Source: an uncultured bacterium (GTDB taxonomy: Bacteria > Cyanobacteriota > Vampirovibrionia > Gastranaerophilales > Gastranaerophilaceae). Taken from it: a stretch of DNA of 64,000 nucleotides. The stretch lies in assembly GCA_900551915.1 (NCBI GenBank), contig URXT01000003.1, positions 1 through 64,000 on the forward strand, written 5' to 3'. The translations under genes were made by a program, and so were the position numbers. The notes under the pieces are model-generated. The model was not told the DNA's origin and did not search any database. It worked only from the letters and a program-made list of their open reading frames with translations. Shown here piece after piece: positions 41,568 through 50,075 of this stretch (within the stretch, counting starts at the first letter, position 1; every line of letters begins with the position of its first letter).

Positions 41568-42239
41568 ATGGCAAAAGGGATTTTTATAACCGCAACCGGT
41601 ACAGATGTTGGAAAGACCTATATTTCAGCGCTTATTGTCAAGAAAATGCGCGAAGCCGGACTGAACTGTGGATATTATAAACCGGCATTAAGTGGCGCAG
41701 AAGAAGTTAACGGTAAAATAATTCCCGGAGACTGCAATTATGTATTCAAAGAGAGCGGAATTGAAAAAAATCCAGCGGAATATGTTTCCTATATATTCAA
41801 ACCAGCCGTATCGCCGCATCTTGCGTCGCAAATTGAACACAACCCGATTAAACTCGACAAAATAAAAAATGATTTTAAAAGAATTTCATCGGAATTTGAT
41901 TATGTTCTTGTTGAAGGCGCAGGCGGAATTGTCTGCCCGTTTAACCTGAACAAGGGTGAAGAATTGCTGCTTCCTGCTGTAATAAAAGCGCTTAATCTTG
42001 ACATAATTATTGTTGCATCGGCCTCTCTTGGCACAATAAATTCAACAGTATTAACGGTTGAGTATGCCAGAGCTTGCGGCATAAATATCAAAGGAATTAT
42101 TCTAAATAACTATGACGAAAATGACTTTATGCAGCAGGATAACAAAAAACAGGTTGAAAATTTAACGGGAATTAAAGTTCTTGCAACCGTCAAAAAAGGC
42201 GAAAAAACTATTAATATTGATAAAACAATCTTTTCATAA
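41568..42239 (+). CDS. bioD: dethiobiotin synthetase
   Basis: The 223-residue protein has the P-loop FITATGTDVGKTYIS, the CO2/diamine site region YKPALSG and VEGAGGIVCPF. It closes the ureido ring of dethiobiotin from diaminopelargonate with ATP and CO2. ATG 41568 is used because GAGGAAG lies just upstream. It forms an operon with bioA, 56 bases away. bioB and bioF are not in the window. Confidence 0.95.
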   Translation: MAKGIFITATGTDVGKTYISALIVKKMREAGLNCGYYKPALSGAEEVNGKIIPGDCNYVFKESGIEKNPAEYVSYIFKPAVSPHLASQIEHNPIKLDKIKNDFKRISSEFDYVLVEGAGGIVCPFNLNKGEELLLPAVIKALNLDIIIVASASLGTINSTVLTVEYARACGINIKGIILNNYDENDFMQQDNKKQVENLTGIKVLATVKKGEKTINIDKTIFS

Positions 42240-42295
42240 ATTAAGGATTCACAGCATACCCGTACGAAGAAAAAAATCAAAAGAAAGAGATAACA

Positions 42296-43642
42296 ATGGA
42301 AAACTGGACAGAAAAAGATTTAGAATACATTTGGCACCCATGTTCACAAATGAAGGATTATGAAACATTAAACCCGATTGTAATAGAACGCGGGGAAGGG
42401 GTTTATCTTTATGATACAGAAGGCACAAGATATGTTGATGTGATAAGTTCATGGTGGTGCAATCTTCTCGGTCATTGCAATCCAAAAATCAGCGAAGCCG
42501 TCAAAAAACAGGTTGACGAACTTGAACATGTAATTTTTGCAAACTTTACACACAAACCGGCAATCAGACTTTGCGAAAGACTTTCAAAAATTCTTCCAAA
42601 AGGCTTGTGCAAATTTAATTTTACGGACAACGGCTCCTCTGCCATTGAAGCTGCAATGAAAGTAAGTTTTCAATACCATGAGCAGACAGGAAACCCGCAA
42701 AAAACAAGATTTATGGCGCTTACAGACGCTTATCACGGAGAAACAATCGGAGCGCTTTCAGTCGGAGACTGCGACCTTTATACAAAGCTTTATAAACCTA
42801 TTTTGATGGATATTATCAGAATAGAAGGTCCTGACTGCTTCCGCTGCCCGTATGGAAAAAACCGCGACAACTGCAATTGCGAATGCGCTGAAAAGGCTGC
42901 CGAACAATTCAAAAAATATGGGAACCAGACCGCTGCAATTCTTGTTGAACCGCTTCTGCAAGGGTCAGCCGGAATGAAAATTTATCCGCCGCTTTACCTG
43001 AAAAAGTTACGTGAACTTTGTGATGAATATAATGTTCACCTGATTGCAGATGAAATAGCAACGGGATTTGGAAGAACCGGAAAAATGTTTGCCTTTGAAC
43101 ATGCCGAAGTTTCACCTGATATTATGTGCCTTTCGAAAGGTTTGACCGGCGGCTACATGCCTTGCGCAATGTTTGTAACGACAAAGAAAATTTACGATGC
43201 ATTTTACGATGAATACAATACGGGAAAAGCCTTTATGCACAGCCACACATACAGCGGTAATCCTCTTGCCTGTGCTGCGGCAAATGCAGTTCTAGATATT
43301 ATGGAGGATGGGTCAGTATTAAAAACTGCCAATGAGAATGCGATTTATTTCAACAATTTAATCAAAGAAAAATTTTCAAATCATAAAAATGTCGGTGAAA
43401 TCCGCTCAATTGGCCTGATTAATGCAATTGAACTTGTTAAAGACAAGAAAACAAAAACACCTTTTGACAGCAAACTTCGTACAGGATATCAGATTTACAA
43501 AAAAGCCCTTCAAAAAGGAGTTATTTTGCGGCCGCTTGGCGATGTAATTTATTTTAATCCGCCGTTAATCTTGGAACGCAAAGACATGGATTTTGTGACT
43601 GATGTTGCACTTGAATGCCTGAAAGAAGTATTGCCGGAATAG
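42296..43642 (+). CDS. bioA: adenosylmethionine-8-amino-7-oxononanoate aminotransferase
   Basis: The 448-residue PLP enzyme starts with IWHPCSQMKDYE, typical of BioA, then has DVISSWWCNLLGH, TDNGSSAIEAAMK, LIADEIATGFGRTG and the PLP lysine in CLSKGLTGGYMP. It makes diaminopelargonate for biotin with SAM as amino donor. The insert CFRCPYGKNRDNCNCECA with five cysteines near residue 180 is present in many BioA proteins. It is downstream of bioD in the same operon. Confidence 0.96.
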   Translation: MENWTEKDLEYIWHPCSQMKDYETLNPIVIERGEGVYLYDTEGTRYVDVISSWWCNLLGHCNPKISEAVKKQVDELEHVIFANFTHKPAIRLCERLSKILPKGLCKFNFTDNGSSAIEAAMKVSFQYHEQTGNPQKTRFMALTDAYHGETIGALSVGDCDLYTKLYKPILMDIIRIEGPDCFRCPYGKNRDNCNCECAEKAAEQFKKYGNQTAAILVEPLLQGSAGMKIYPPLYLKKLRELCDEYNVHLIADEIATGFGRTGKMFAFEHAEVSPDIMCLSKGLTGGYMPCAMFVTTKKIYDAFYDEYNTGKAFMHSHTYSGNPLACAAANAVLDIMEDGSVLKTANENAIYFNNLIKEKFSNHKNVGEIRSIGLINAIELVKDKKTKTPFDSKLRTGYQIYKKALQKGVILRPLGDVIYFNPPLILERKDMDFVTDVALECLKEVLPE

Positions 43643-43727
43643 TAGGCTGGGCGGTATACCAAACTTACGAAAATTTCATATAGGAAGAAGTAGGCACTAC
43701 GGGTACTCTGCCGAACCAGCAACCGGG

Positions 43728-43901
43728 TGTCATTGCGAGCGAATGCGAAGCAATCCAGCTTATGTTTTATAATTTATTAAATCAAGGTGTCTACTTTTGT
43801 TTATTATAAGCAAAGGCTGGATTGCTTGCTTGCATAGTTGGCGAGTAAACGAGCCTTACTAGGCAGGATGCCCTGTGGGTACGCATTCGCTCGCAATGAC
43901 A
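43728..43901. repeat. MITE-like element with GTCATTGCGAGCGAATGCGA ends
   Basis: The left end TGTCATTGCGAGCGAATGCG (from 43728, continuing to GCAATCCAGC at 43759) is mirrored by GCTGGATTGCTTGC (43816-43829) and GCATTCGCTCGCAATGACA (43883-43901). The right arm is interrupted by about 53 bases. It has no ORF. A degenerate half-copy lies at 29036. The surrounding gap 43643-43924 holds nothing else but TACTCTGCCGA (43704-43714), a word also present beside the tRNA-Leu remnant. Confidence 0.8.
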
Positions 43902-43924
43902 AAATCGGGAATTAGTACAGAATT

Positions 43925-44773
43925 TTACCAATACCTGATTTCCCATCCGTCAGCCATAACTTTTGCTGCACATACAAACCCGCTGGAACCGGCTTTTCTG
44001 TTGCAGCTGTTGGTTTTAGTTTGATTTGCCAAATCTTCAGCTCTCCAGTTATAACCATATGGAAGAATTTGGTTATCTTTTACAACAAAAAAGAATAAAT
44101 CATATCCTGCGGTATTTGGCCCAATCATATTACCGTTAATATCGATTACAAGCAAGATTTTTTCTGCACTAAGCGCATTATCAGGAATTAATCCAATGCA
44201 AGTACCATCAATCATCTTTAACGAGGCGGTTTTTGATGTAAAAGGTGTTGAGATTCCAACTCCTGTCATCCAAACATACTGCCTATTTTTGTGGTTACCA
44301 TGCTGTGTTGTTGAACTGAATTTGTCTTCAAAGCACATAACATTAACTTGTTGTTTTCCTGAAGGATAAAGCTTAGCCCCTTTAATTTCCGGTGCAATGT
44401 AGTATGACAAAACAAAGTCTGCATTGTCCCATGCCCAGTCTTTAGCTTCACCATGTTTTGCCTGTGCAGCTAAAAATGCTTGCGAAACTGCAGAATAAGC
44501 TTTCTTTAGTTTTGCTTCTGCTTCTTTTCGCTGATTATTTTTTATAACTGTTGGCAAAGTCATAGCGGCAATTATACCGATAATCCCCAACGTAATTAAA
44601 ACTTCCGCTAATGTAAAACCTTTTTTCATATTGCCCTTTCTATAACCCAATATATTAAGCATTTTATCATTATTTCGAGCAATATGCAAGATAGAGAAAA
44701 ACCAGTGAGGAGTGCTTTTAGCGGATGCCCCCCCCCCCGCAAAGTCAGTCATAGCAAGCTTTTCAGTCATCAA
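43925..44773 (-). CDS. prepilin-like protein, locus 3 (leader in frame as sequenced)
   Basis: The 282-residue frame starts at ATG 44773 behind AAGGAGG, reads through 11 G as Gly-Gly-Gly and reaches the prepilin signature MKKG-FTLAEVLITLGIIGI at residues 49-68. The family motif VIDINGNMIGPNTAGYDLFF follows later, then four or more cysteines and a GWEIRYW end. A second start, ATG 44629 with its own AAAGGG site, would give a normal short prepilin leader. So this locus can make both a long and a short form. It is probably processed by prepilin peptidase and exported. Confidence 0.8.
   Translation of the reverse strand: MMTEKLAMTDFAGGGASAKSTPHWFFSILHIARNNDKMLNILGYRKGNMKKGFTLAEVLITLGIIGIIAAMTLPTVIKNNQRKEAEAKLKKAYSAVSQAFLAAQAKHGEAKDWAWDNADFVLSYYIAPEIKGAKLYPSGKQQVNVMCFEDKFSSTTQHGNHKNRQYVWMTGVGISTPFTSKTASLKMIDGTCIGLIPDNALSAEKILLVIDINGNMIGPNTAGYDLFFFVVKDNQILPYGYNWRAEDLANQTKTNSCNRKAGSSGFVCAAKVMADGWEIRYW
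44728..44738 (-). repeat. poly-G tract (11), in-frame state
   Basis: Eleven G on the coding strand inside the leader ORF of locus 3. Any gain or loss not a multiple of three would break the fusion. Confidence 0.9.
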
Positions 44774-44845
44774 AACCCTCCTTTTTTATAAATTAACACT
44801 ACTATAATATAACATATTAATAATGAATTGGCAATTATAAAACAA

Positions 44846-44881
44846 CATAAAAAACCGCCTTCACGCAAGACGAAAAGGCGG
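44846..44881 (-). terminator. rho-independent terminator on minus strand
   Basis: On the minus strand CCGCCTT and AAGGCGG form a stem around a 13-base loop, followed by TTTTTT. It would end a transcript coming from the microprotein gene at 45165. The 190 bases between them have no ORF. Confidence 0.6.
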
Positions 44882-45031
44882 AAGTTGGGAGGTGAAAAGC
44901 ATAACTATATGATTGCGTTAAAGATTTAACGTAATTTATACACTTGTAAAGACCTAAACCTTCTTAAACGGCGAATAAAAAATTTTTCAAGAAACTTTTC
45001 TCTACACAAAACGTCTGTTAAATTGTGAAAG

Positions 45032-45059
45032 GTTCACTTATCGAAGTTCACTTATCGAA
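45032..45059. repeat. tandem 14-bp direct repeat
   Basis: GTTCACTTATCGAA occurs twice in perfect tandem (45032-45045, 45046-45059), just after the microprotein stop. Confidence 0.7.
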
Positions 45060-45069
45060 AATTCTGTAA

Positions 45070-45165
45070 TTAACCTTCAGTTGTGAGTTCTTCCCAGATG
45101 CTCGGAACTACGATTAATGCAGTGTAGACGATAAAACCAAATAAGATTAAGTTGATAGCTTCCAT
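45070..45165 (-). CDS. 31-residue single-helix membrane microprotein
   Basis: An AGGAGAG site lies before ATG 45165. The product has one hydrophobic helix (INLILFGFIVYTALIVV, residues 4-20), then PSIWEELTTEG. A promoter with TTACAT and CATAAT sits 30 bases upstream and a terminator lies downstream, so the gene looks real although very short. It probably binds a larger membrane complex or acts alone as a small regulator. The family is not recognised. Confidence 0.6.
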   Translation of the reverse strand: MEAINLILFGFIVYTALIVVPSIWEELTTEG

Positions 45166-45194
45166 ATAAACTCTCCTATAGCTTACACATGTAT

Positions 45195-45222
45195 ATTATG
45201 CCCACTTGAAAGTGAAATGTAA
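45195..45222 (-). promoter_or_regulatory. promoter of the microprotein gene with a small palindrome
   Basis: On the minus strand: TTACAT (45222-45217), a 16-base spacer and CATAAT (45200-45195). The spacer contains CACTTGAAAGTG (45202-45213 on the plus strand), a perfect palindrome with a two-base centre and a possible operator. Confidence 0.45.
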
Positions 45223-45275
45223 CATAATTTTACAAATAAAATCAGAATTTTTTGTATAATAGAAAAGAGGAAAAG

Positions 45276-45593
45276 ATGAAAAAGAAATTGGGGATACTAT
45301 TTAAAAACCTTTGCTGCTCGATTTGCAAACACGAATTCGACGAGGATTCCGTAACAATTAAACGTGAAGAAAACGGGCTTCTTGTGACCAATCTGCAGTG
45401 CCGGCATTGCGGGAAAAATTACGGTGTTGCGTTTTTAGGATTTTCAGATTTCGAAGTCAAAGAAGAAAACGAGCTTCCGCTTGAGGTTGTTGAAGGGCCT
45501 GAGCCTATAAGTTTCGATGATGTTATTGACGCGCACAGGTTTATAAAAAACCTTGATGAAAACTGGAAAAACTTTATAAAAAAAGAGGTTTAA
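45276..45593 (+). CDS. small zinc-ribbon-like protein
   Basis: The 105-residue protein starts at ATG 45276 behind AGAGG. Two CxxC pairs, CSICKHEF (about residues 15-18) and CRHCGKNY (about 42-45), form a probable zinc ribbon. The C-terminal half is acidic (ENELPLEVVEGPEP) and ends in a helix. A TATAAT at 45255-45260 lies just upstream and a terminator overlaps the stop. It is cytoplasmic; the family is not recognised. Confidence 0.7.
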   Translation: MKKKLGILFKNLCCSICKHEFDEDSVTIKREENGLLVTNLQCRHCGKNYGVAFLGFSDFEVKEENELPLEVVEGPEPISFDDVIDAHRFIKNLDENWKNFIKKEV

Positions 45594-45606
45594 AACCTCT
45601 TTTTTA
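45581..45606. terminator. bidirectional rho-independent terminator
   Basis: AAAAGAGGTTT and AAAACCTCTTTT form a stem followed by a T-run. The stop codon of the zinc-ribbon gene lies in the hairpin, and the other strand serves the nucleoside transporter. Confidence 0.8.
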
Positions 45607-45632
45607 TTGAAAAATTTTGTTATTTTTTGAAA

Positions 45633-46913
45633 TTAATTCAAAAGAATACCCGCGATTGCTGCCGACATATATCCTGTTAAAGTCCCGCAAATCAGCGCTC
45701 TTACACCTAATCTTGCAAGATTTTTTCTCTGGTTCGGCGCAAGTTCCCCGATACCGCCTAATTGAATTGCAATTGAACCGAAGTTTCCAAAACTGCAAAG
45801 CGCAACACAAGCAATTACAAAACTTTTTTCTGAAAGCATCTGAGGAAGCGAAGTCAAATCAACATAAGCAACCATTTCATTTAAGACAAGTTTTGTACCC
45901 ATAAGACTTCCGACAGTAGTAACCTCATTTCCGGGAACTCCCATAAGATAAGCAAAAATTGCAAAGATTTTTCCTAAAATCATTTTCAGCGAAAGCTGGC
46001 TTAAATCAAATGACGCAAAGTTTATATGCGCATAATTTACAATGAAATTTCCAAGCCCTCCAAGAACCCAATCAACAAAAGCCACGAGTGCAACAAGTGC
46101 CAAAATCATTGCAACTACATTAATTGCTACCTTCATCCCTTCAGAAGCACCCTGTGAAATTGCATCAAAAAGGTTTGTATAAGGTCTTCTTCTTTTACTG
46201 AAATGAATTTTGATATCCTCGCTTGTTTCCGGTATTCCAGTTTCCGGATAAACTATTTTAGATATAACAAGCGCCCCCGGTGCCGCCATAATTGATGCGG
46301 CCAGAAGATATTGTGCCGGAATTCCCAGCCCTATATAAATCGGCATTGTTGCAGCTGAAATACAAGCCATACTGCCTGTCATGGACGCCAGCAGTTCAGA
46401 GCGTGTAAGTTTTGCAAGGTAAGGTCTTATCATAATTTGAGCAGCGATTTGCCCGACAAAAGCACTCGCGACATTTGACAAAGCTTCAGCACCGCTCACT
46501 GACATTAATTTATTCATTGCTTTACCCAAAACCGGCACAACTCTTTGCATTATCCCGTAATAATAAAGAATATTCACAAGAATCATCATAAAAATTAATG
46601 ATGCAATTAACTGCAACGCAAAAACCTGCGCGCCTGTTCCAAAAACAGTGCTTAGTTTTTCAGAGTTCATCAACGGGCCAAAAACAAAATTACCTCCCTC
46701 TTTTGCAAAATCAAGAATTTTTGTTATAAACAAGCCTAAATTCATGAAAATAGTTCTTCCAATCGGAACTTTAAAGATAAACAATGCAAGCCCTATCTGC
46801 AAGAGAAAGCCTGTGATAACAGTTTTGTAATTAATTGCTTTCCGGTTGTTAGACATCAAAAAAGCAATTAAAAATATAAAAATTATACCAAAAATCCCAA
46901 AAAATCTTTCCAT
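45633..46913 (-). CDS. concentrative nucleoside transporter (NupC/CNT family)
   Basis: The 426-residue membrane protein has the CNT hallmarks GKAMNKLMSVSGAEALSNVA, FVGQIAAQIMIRPYL and MACISAATMPIYIGLGIPAQYLLAASIMAAPGAL, later GVPGNEVTTVGSLMGTKLVLNE. It imports nucleosides with protons or sodium across the inner membrane. About ten helices are visible. A -10 box (TATAAT on the minus strand, 46942-46947) precedes it, right after the terminator of the upstream gene. Confidence 0.93.
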   Translation of the reverse strand: MERFFGIFGIIFIFLIAFLMSNNRKAINYKTVITGFLLQIGLALFIFKVPIGRTIFMNLGLFITKILDFAKEGGNFVFGPLMNSEKLSTVFGTGAQVFALQLIASLIFMMILVNILYYYGIMQRVVPVLGKAMNKLMSVSGAEALSNVASAFVGQIAAQIMIRPYLAKLTRSELLASMTGSMACISAATMPIYIGLGIPAQYLLAASIMAAPGALVISKIVYPETGIPETSEDIKIHFSKRRRPYTNLFDAISQGASEGMKVAINVVAMILALVALVAFVDWVLGGLGNFIVNYAHINFASFDLSQLSLKMILGKIFAIFAYLMGVPGNEVTTVGSLMGTKLVLNEMVAYVDLTSLPQMLSEKSFVIACVALCSFGNFGSIAIQLGGIGELAPNQRKNLARLGVRALICGTLTGYMSAAIAGILLN

Positions 46914-46941
46914 AAAGCCTCAACTATTGTCTACAAGATTA

Positions 46942-46947
46942 ATTATA
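46942..46947 (-). promoter_or_regulatory. -10 box of the nucleoside transporter gene
   Basis: TATAAT on the minus strand, 29 bases before the start. Its -35 region falls inside the upstream terminator hairpin. Confidence 0.4.
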
Positions 46948-46948
46948 C

Positions 46949-46979
46949 AAAAAAGGAGTATAAAATATACTCCTTTTGT
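46949..46979 (-). terminator. rho-independent terminator of the starch-synthase-like gene
   Basis: AAAAGGAGTAT and ATACTCCTTTT form an 11-bp stem with a T-run on the minus strand. Confidence 0.8.
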
Positions 46980-47033
46980 TTAAAATGTGATAAAAGTTAA
47001 CTATGAAGCATCTGACTGTTTACCAACACAATT

Positions 47034-49880
47034 TTAGGTACATGCTGCGGCTTTTGCCGGAATGTCAAGAACTTCTGGTTTAAAGACTTTCATATCAACA
47101 AATATTTTACCGTATTGATCCATAGGACCGCCAATAGCAAGCCAGCTGTGATCTGTTTTTTGTGAAGACTCAAGAGCTTTGGCAAATCCAGCTTTATCTT
47201 TCATCCATTCACAAGCTCTCAGCATACCGCCAGATAAGGATGTTCCATTATGTTGCAGAGCATCTTGCATATAACGAGGTGTGAAATCAAGAATCAATGC
47301 GTTAACATTATTAGTAAGACCTGCTGAAAGACCGCCGACATCCAAGCAGATAGGAATTGCTCCGCTGAACTTGGCATTTTCTTTATGAACAAGCCCGCAA
47401 GGTTCAAACCAGCTTGACATAATTGTAAAGTCAGACATCAACTTGCATCCATCATAACGCCCTTTTTCATCAAATAAATCCGCAATAACTATGCGCTTTG
47501 CAGCATCAGGATTTGTTTTGCAAAGTTCGGATTTTAAATCAAGCAACGGCTGAATAAACTTCCTGTCACCGCGCCCTTGAATATAAAATACCGGATATTC
47601 TGTACCTTTATAGTTTTTATAAAATTCCTTTATACCTTCTGCAAAAATTTCTAACCCTTTTTGGTCAGAAAAACGTCCTGCAGATGAGAATACAGGTGTA
47701 TCTGCGGTAACTCCTGTCAAATCTGTATTTTCTGGCATGTAAATGTTCATCGGATTGTTAACCCCATTTGAGGTACGGGCAATATTTATATCATTAATAA
47801 CTTTACCCAAATATACGTCTTTATTATGGCGGTGCCATTTTGAAACATTATTGCCAGCATCTTTTAATGTCCAAATAGAATTTTTTTCAAGACCTAAATA
47901 TTCTTCAAGGTTCCTGGCCTGCTTTGCTACCAGAGTATTATTAACCGGATCACACCCATTTGGAACACCTACCATTGTAGGCTGTGAAGAAAGACTTTCT
48001 TGATTTAATCCGTTGTTTTTAGCAATAACTTTCAATGTAAACTCATCTGCAAATTCAAACTTTCTGGCACGAATTTTGAAAATTTCATGACAAGCTTTGC
48101 CATATTCACTATGAGAAGCCATTTCATCTCCATATTTTTGGGAAACAGGAACAAGAATGTCAGAATATGCAGCAGCCATCATCTGCGGGTTAACATTATC
48201 TCCTGTAAATAAACCGTTTAACAGATCATTCGGAAGACCTTTAACGCTGTCTTTGACAAAAGTATTTGGCATAAATGAATTTGTAACGATTTTTGTTGCA
48301 TGCTCGCCGAACATAATATTTAACAATTTAGAATGAGAATGCCATGTATTTCCAGCCAAACCGGCATTATGCATAATTGTAACTATCGGAATATCATGGA
48401 GAAGATCTGCCTTTACAGGATCCATTCCGTAATATTTTCTTGTTGTTGTAAGCTGTCGCAGAATTGCAGAAATCGGGCCGGTATGCCAGTCATTACCAAT
48501 AATCAAATCTGCTCCAAGTTTAGCTTTTGAATTATCACCATTCATCAAATGTTCGGAGAAGAATTTGGCAAAATAGATAAATCTTTCCGTTTCGCCGGTT
48601 TCAATAGCATCGTTCTTATAAATAGTCGGCTTTTCATTTGTACGTCCTGCCAAATCAAATTTTGGTGAGTCATAGAAAACAGCCTTATATTTTGCCTGAG
48701 TAACATATTCTCCAGTATCTGGATCTTTAGAAATTTTCAATATATCGTTTTCCCAAAATTTATTTGTATTAACAGACTTTTCAATTTCTTCAAGAACATC
48801 AGAATTTAATCTTGCAGCTAAAAGCTTAAAGTCAATATTTGATTTAAGTTCATCTGAAAGATATAAATCAACATTTTCCATATTTCTAGCTTTATCAGTG
48901 TAAATAGGAAGCCTCATAGAATCGATTTTTTCTATAGTTGTCATAGTTGATTCTTCCCAAACTTTTTTCTCGCTGTTAAAGGCATTTTTAATATACTTAA
49001 ATTGTTCAGTTGGTTTACCGTTTTCATCAAAGACTCTTTCTGTTCTATAAAATTGATTATTAGAAACATTGCCGACATAAAGCGGAGTATCAAGGAGCAA
49101 GTTAGCTTTTTGCTTTGTATTTAAAAGCCCGGCAATATTTGTAATCAATTCTTTCGGAACGACTGACATACCGCCGGTTGAAGTGAACGGACGGATTTCA
49201 GCAGTAGGCATACGAACAGTGACTACTTCTGGTGGAGTTTTATTTGAGCGGTCAACAAGGCCCAAAATACGTTTTGCTGCTTCTGATTGAAGATCTTTCT
49301 CAAGCATTCTGGCTTTTTCACCGTAAATCTCACTATAAACATTTGCAAGTTTAAGCGGAACTCCATTCACTTTGACATCACATGTATAAAAACCATCAGG
49401 ACCTTGAGATGCTGCATATCTTGCAACACCGCTTATCTGCTCTGAAAGTTCACGTTTGGCATTTTCAACCATGCCACTGGCCTCGCCTCCAAGCTTGTTT
49501 ATACGGTCATGAACATTTGAGACTTCTCCTGACATTTTCTCTTCTAATTTAGTAAAGCCCTCTGCGGTATTTTTAAAGTCTCCTGCAAGTTTGCCTACAG
49601 ATTCTCTTATGGGATTAATCATTTCAGCGACACCCTCTTTTGTCAGGGCTTCTATATTCTTTGGCTTTTTAATTGATTTAACAATTGCAACCCCAGCCAC
49701 TCCTAACGATGCCAAGGCTGTTGCAGCACTAACATAACTCATAGTTTTAGCACTTTTTACACTATCTGAATTTTGTTTGCTTGACACTTCCTGACGATTG
49801 ATAACATTTGCCGAACTCGGCGTAAACATAAATTGATTAAGTTGACCATTTCCAAACGAAATTTTTTTCACCACACTCAT
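47034..49880 (-). CDS. membrane-anchored starch/glycogen-synthase-like glycosyltransferase (GT5-like)
   Basis: The 948-residue protein starts at ATG 49880 behind GTGAGG. It begins with KKISFGNG, then one hydrophobic helix (about 47-68) and a coiled coil (about 80-150). The rest is GT5-like: EIRPFTSTGGMSVVPKEL (the ADP-glucose-binding loop), GADLIIGNDWHTGP (about 457-470), VPNGCDPV, SSAGRFSDQKGLEIF and MSSWFEPCGLVH. Long stretches between these are not typical of GlgA (about 480 residues). It probably makes alpha-glucan or another glucose polymer near a membrane. The catalytic activity is inferred; the usual KTGGL is replaced by STGGM. Confidence 0.75.
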   Translation of the reverse strand: MSVVKKISFGNGQLNQFMFTPSSANVINRQEVSSKQNSDSVKSAKTMSYVSAATALASLGVAGVAIVKSIKKPKNIEALTKEGVAEMINPIRESVGKLAGDFKNTAEGFTKLEEKMSGEVSNVHDRINKLGGEASGMVENAKRELSEQISGVARYAASQGPDGFYTCDVKVNGVPLKLANVYSEIYGEKARMLEKDLQSEAAKRILGLVDRSNKTPPEVVTVRMPTAEIRPFTSTGGMSVVPKELITNIAGLLNTKQKANLLLDTPLYVGNVSNNQFYRTERVFDENGKPTEQFKYIKNAFNSEKKVWEESTMTTIEKIDSMRLPIYTDKARNMENVDLYLSDELKSNIDFKLLAARLNSDVLEEIEKSVNTNKFWENDILKISKDPDTGEYVTQAKYKAVFYDSPKFDLAGRTNEKPTIYKNDAIETGETERFIYFAKFFSEHLMNGDNSKAKLGADLIIGNDWHTGPISAILRQLTTTRKYYGMDPVKADLLHDIPIVTIMHNAGLAGNTWHSHSKLLNIMFGEHATKIVTNSFMPNTFVKDSVKGLPNDLLNGLFTGDNVNPQMMAAAYSDILVPVSQKYGDEMASHSEYGKACHEIFKIRARKFEFADEFTLKVIAKNNGLNQESLSSQPTMVGVPNGCDPVNNTLVAKQARNLEEYLGLEKNSIWTLKDAGNNVSKWHRHNKDVYLGKVINDINIARTSNGVNNPMNIYMPENTDLTGVTADTPVFSSAGRFSDQKGLEIFAEGIKEFYKNYKGTEYPVFYIQGRGDRKFIQPLLDLKSELCKTNPDAAKRIVIADLFDEKGRYDGCKLMSDFTIMSSWFEPCGLVHKENAKFSGAIPICLDVGGLSAGLTNNVNALILDFTPRYMQDALQHNGTSLSGGMLRACEWMKDKAGFAKALESSQKTDHSWLAIGGPMDQYGKIFVDMKVFKPEVLDIPAKAAACT

Positions 49881-50075
49881 AAATTGCCTCACTTTTACTA
49901 ATGATTGTCAATATTCTATAAATCGTGAAAAAATATTTTTGCGTTTTTACAAAAATTTTTCACAAACTGTTACATTTATTCATCATTTCTCCCAAGGAAA
50001 CAAAAAATAAACATTAAAAGAGATAATTTATTTTTAGCACAAAAAAATTTTTAGTCCATAGCCGAAAGTATTATT

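Noticed and set aside
44882..45069. CRISPR-like tandem repeat at 45032
   Set aside because: Only two adjacent 14-bp copies with no spacer; no CRISPR array or cas gene occurs in the window.
45070..45165. Microprotein as a relic of a small photosystem subunit
   Set aside because: One hydrophobic helix in 31 residues is too little to assign to any Psb, Psa or Pet family, and no photosynthesis gene is present.
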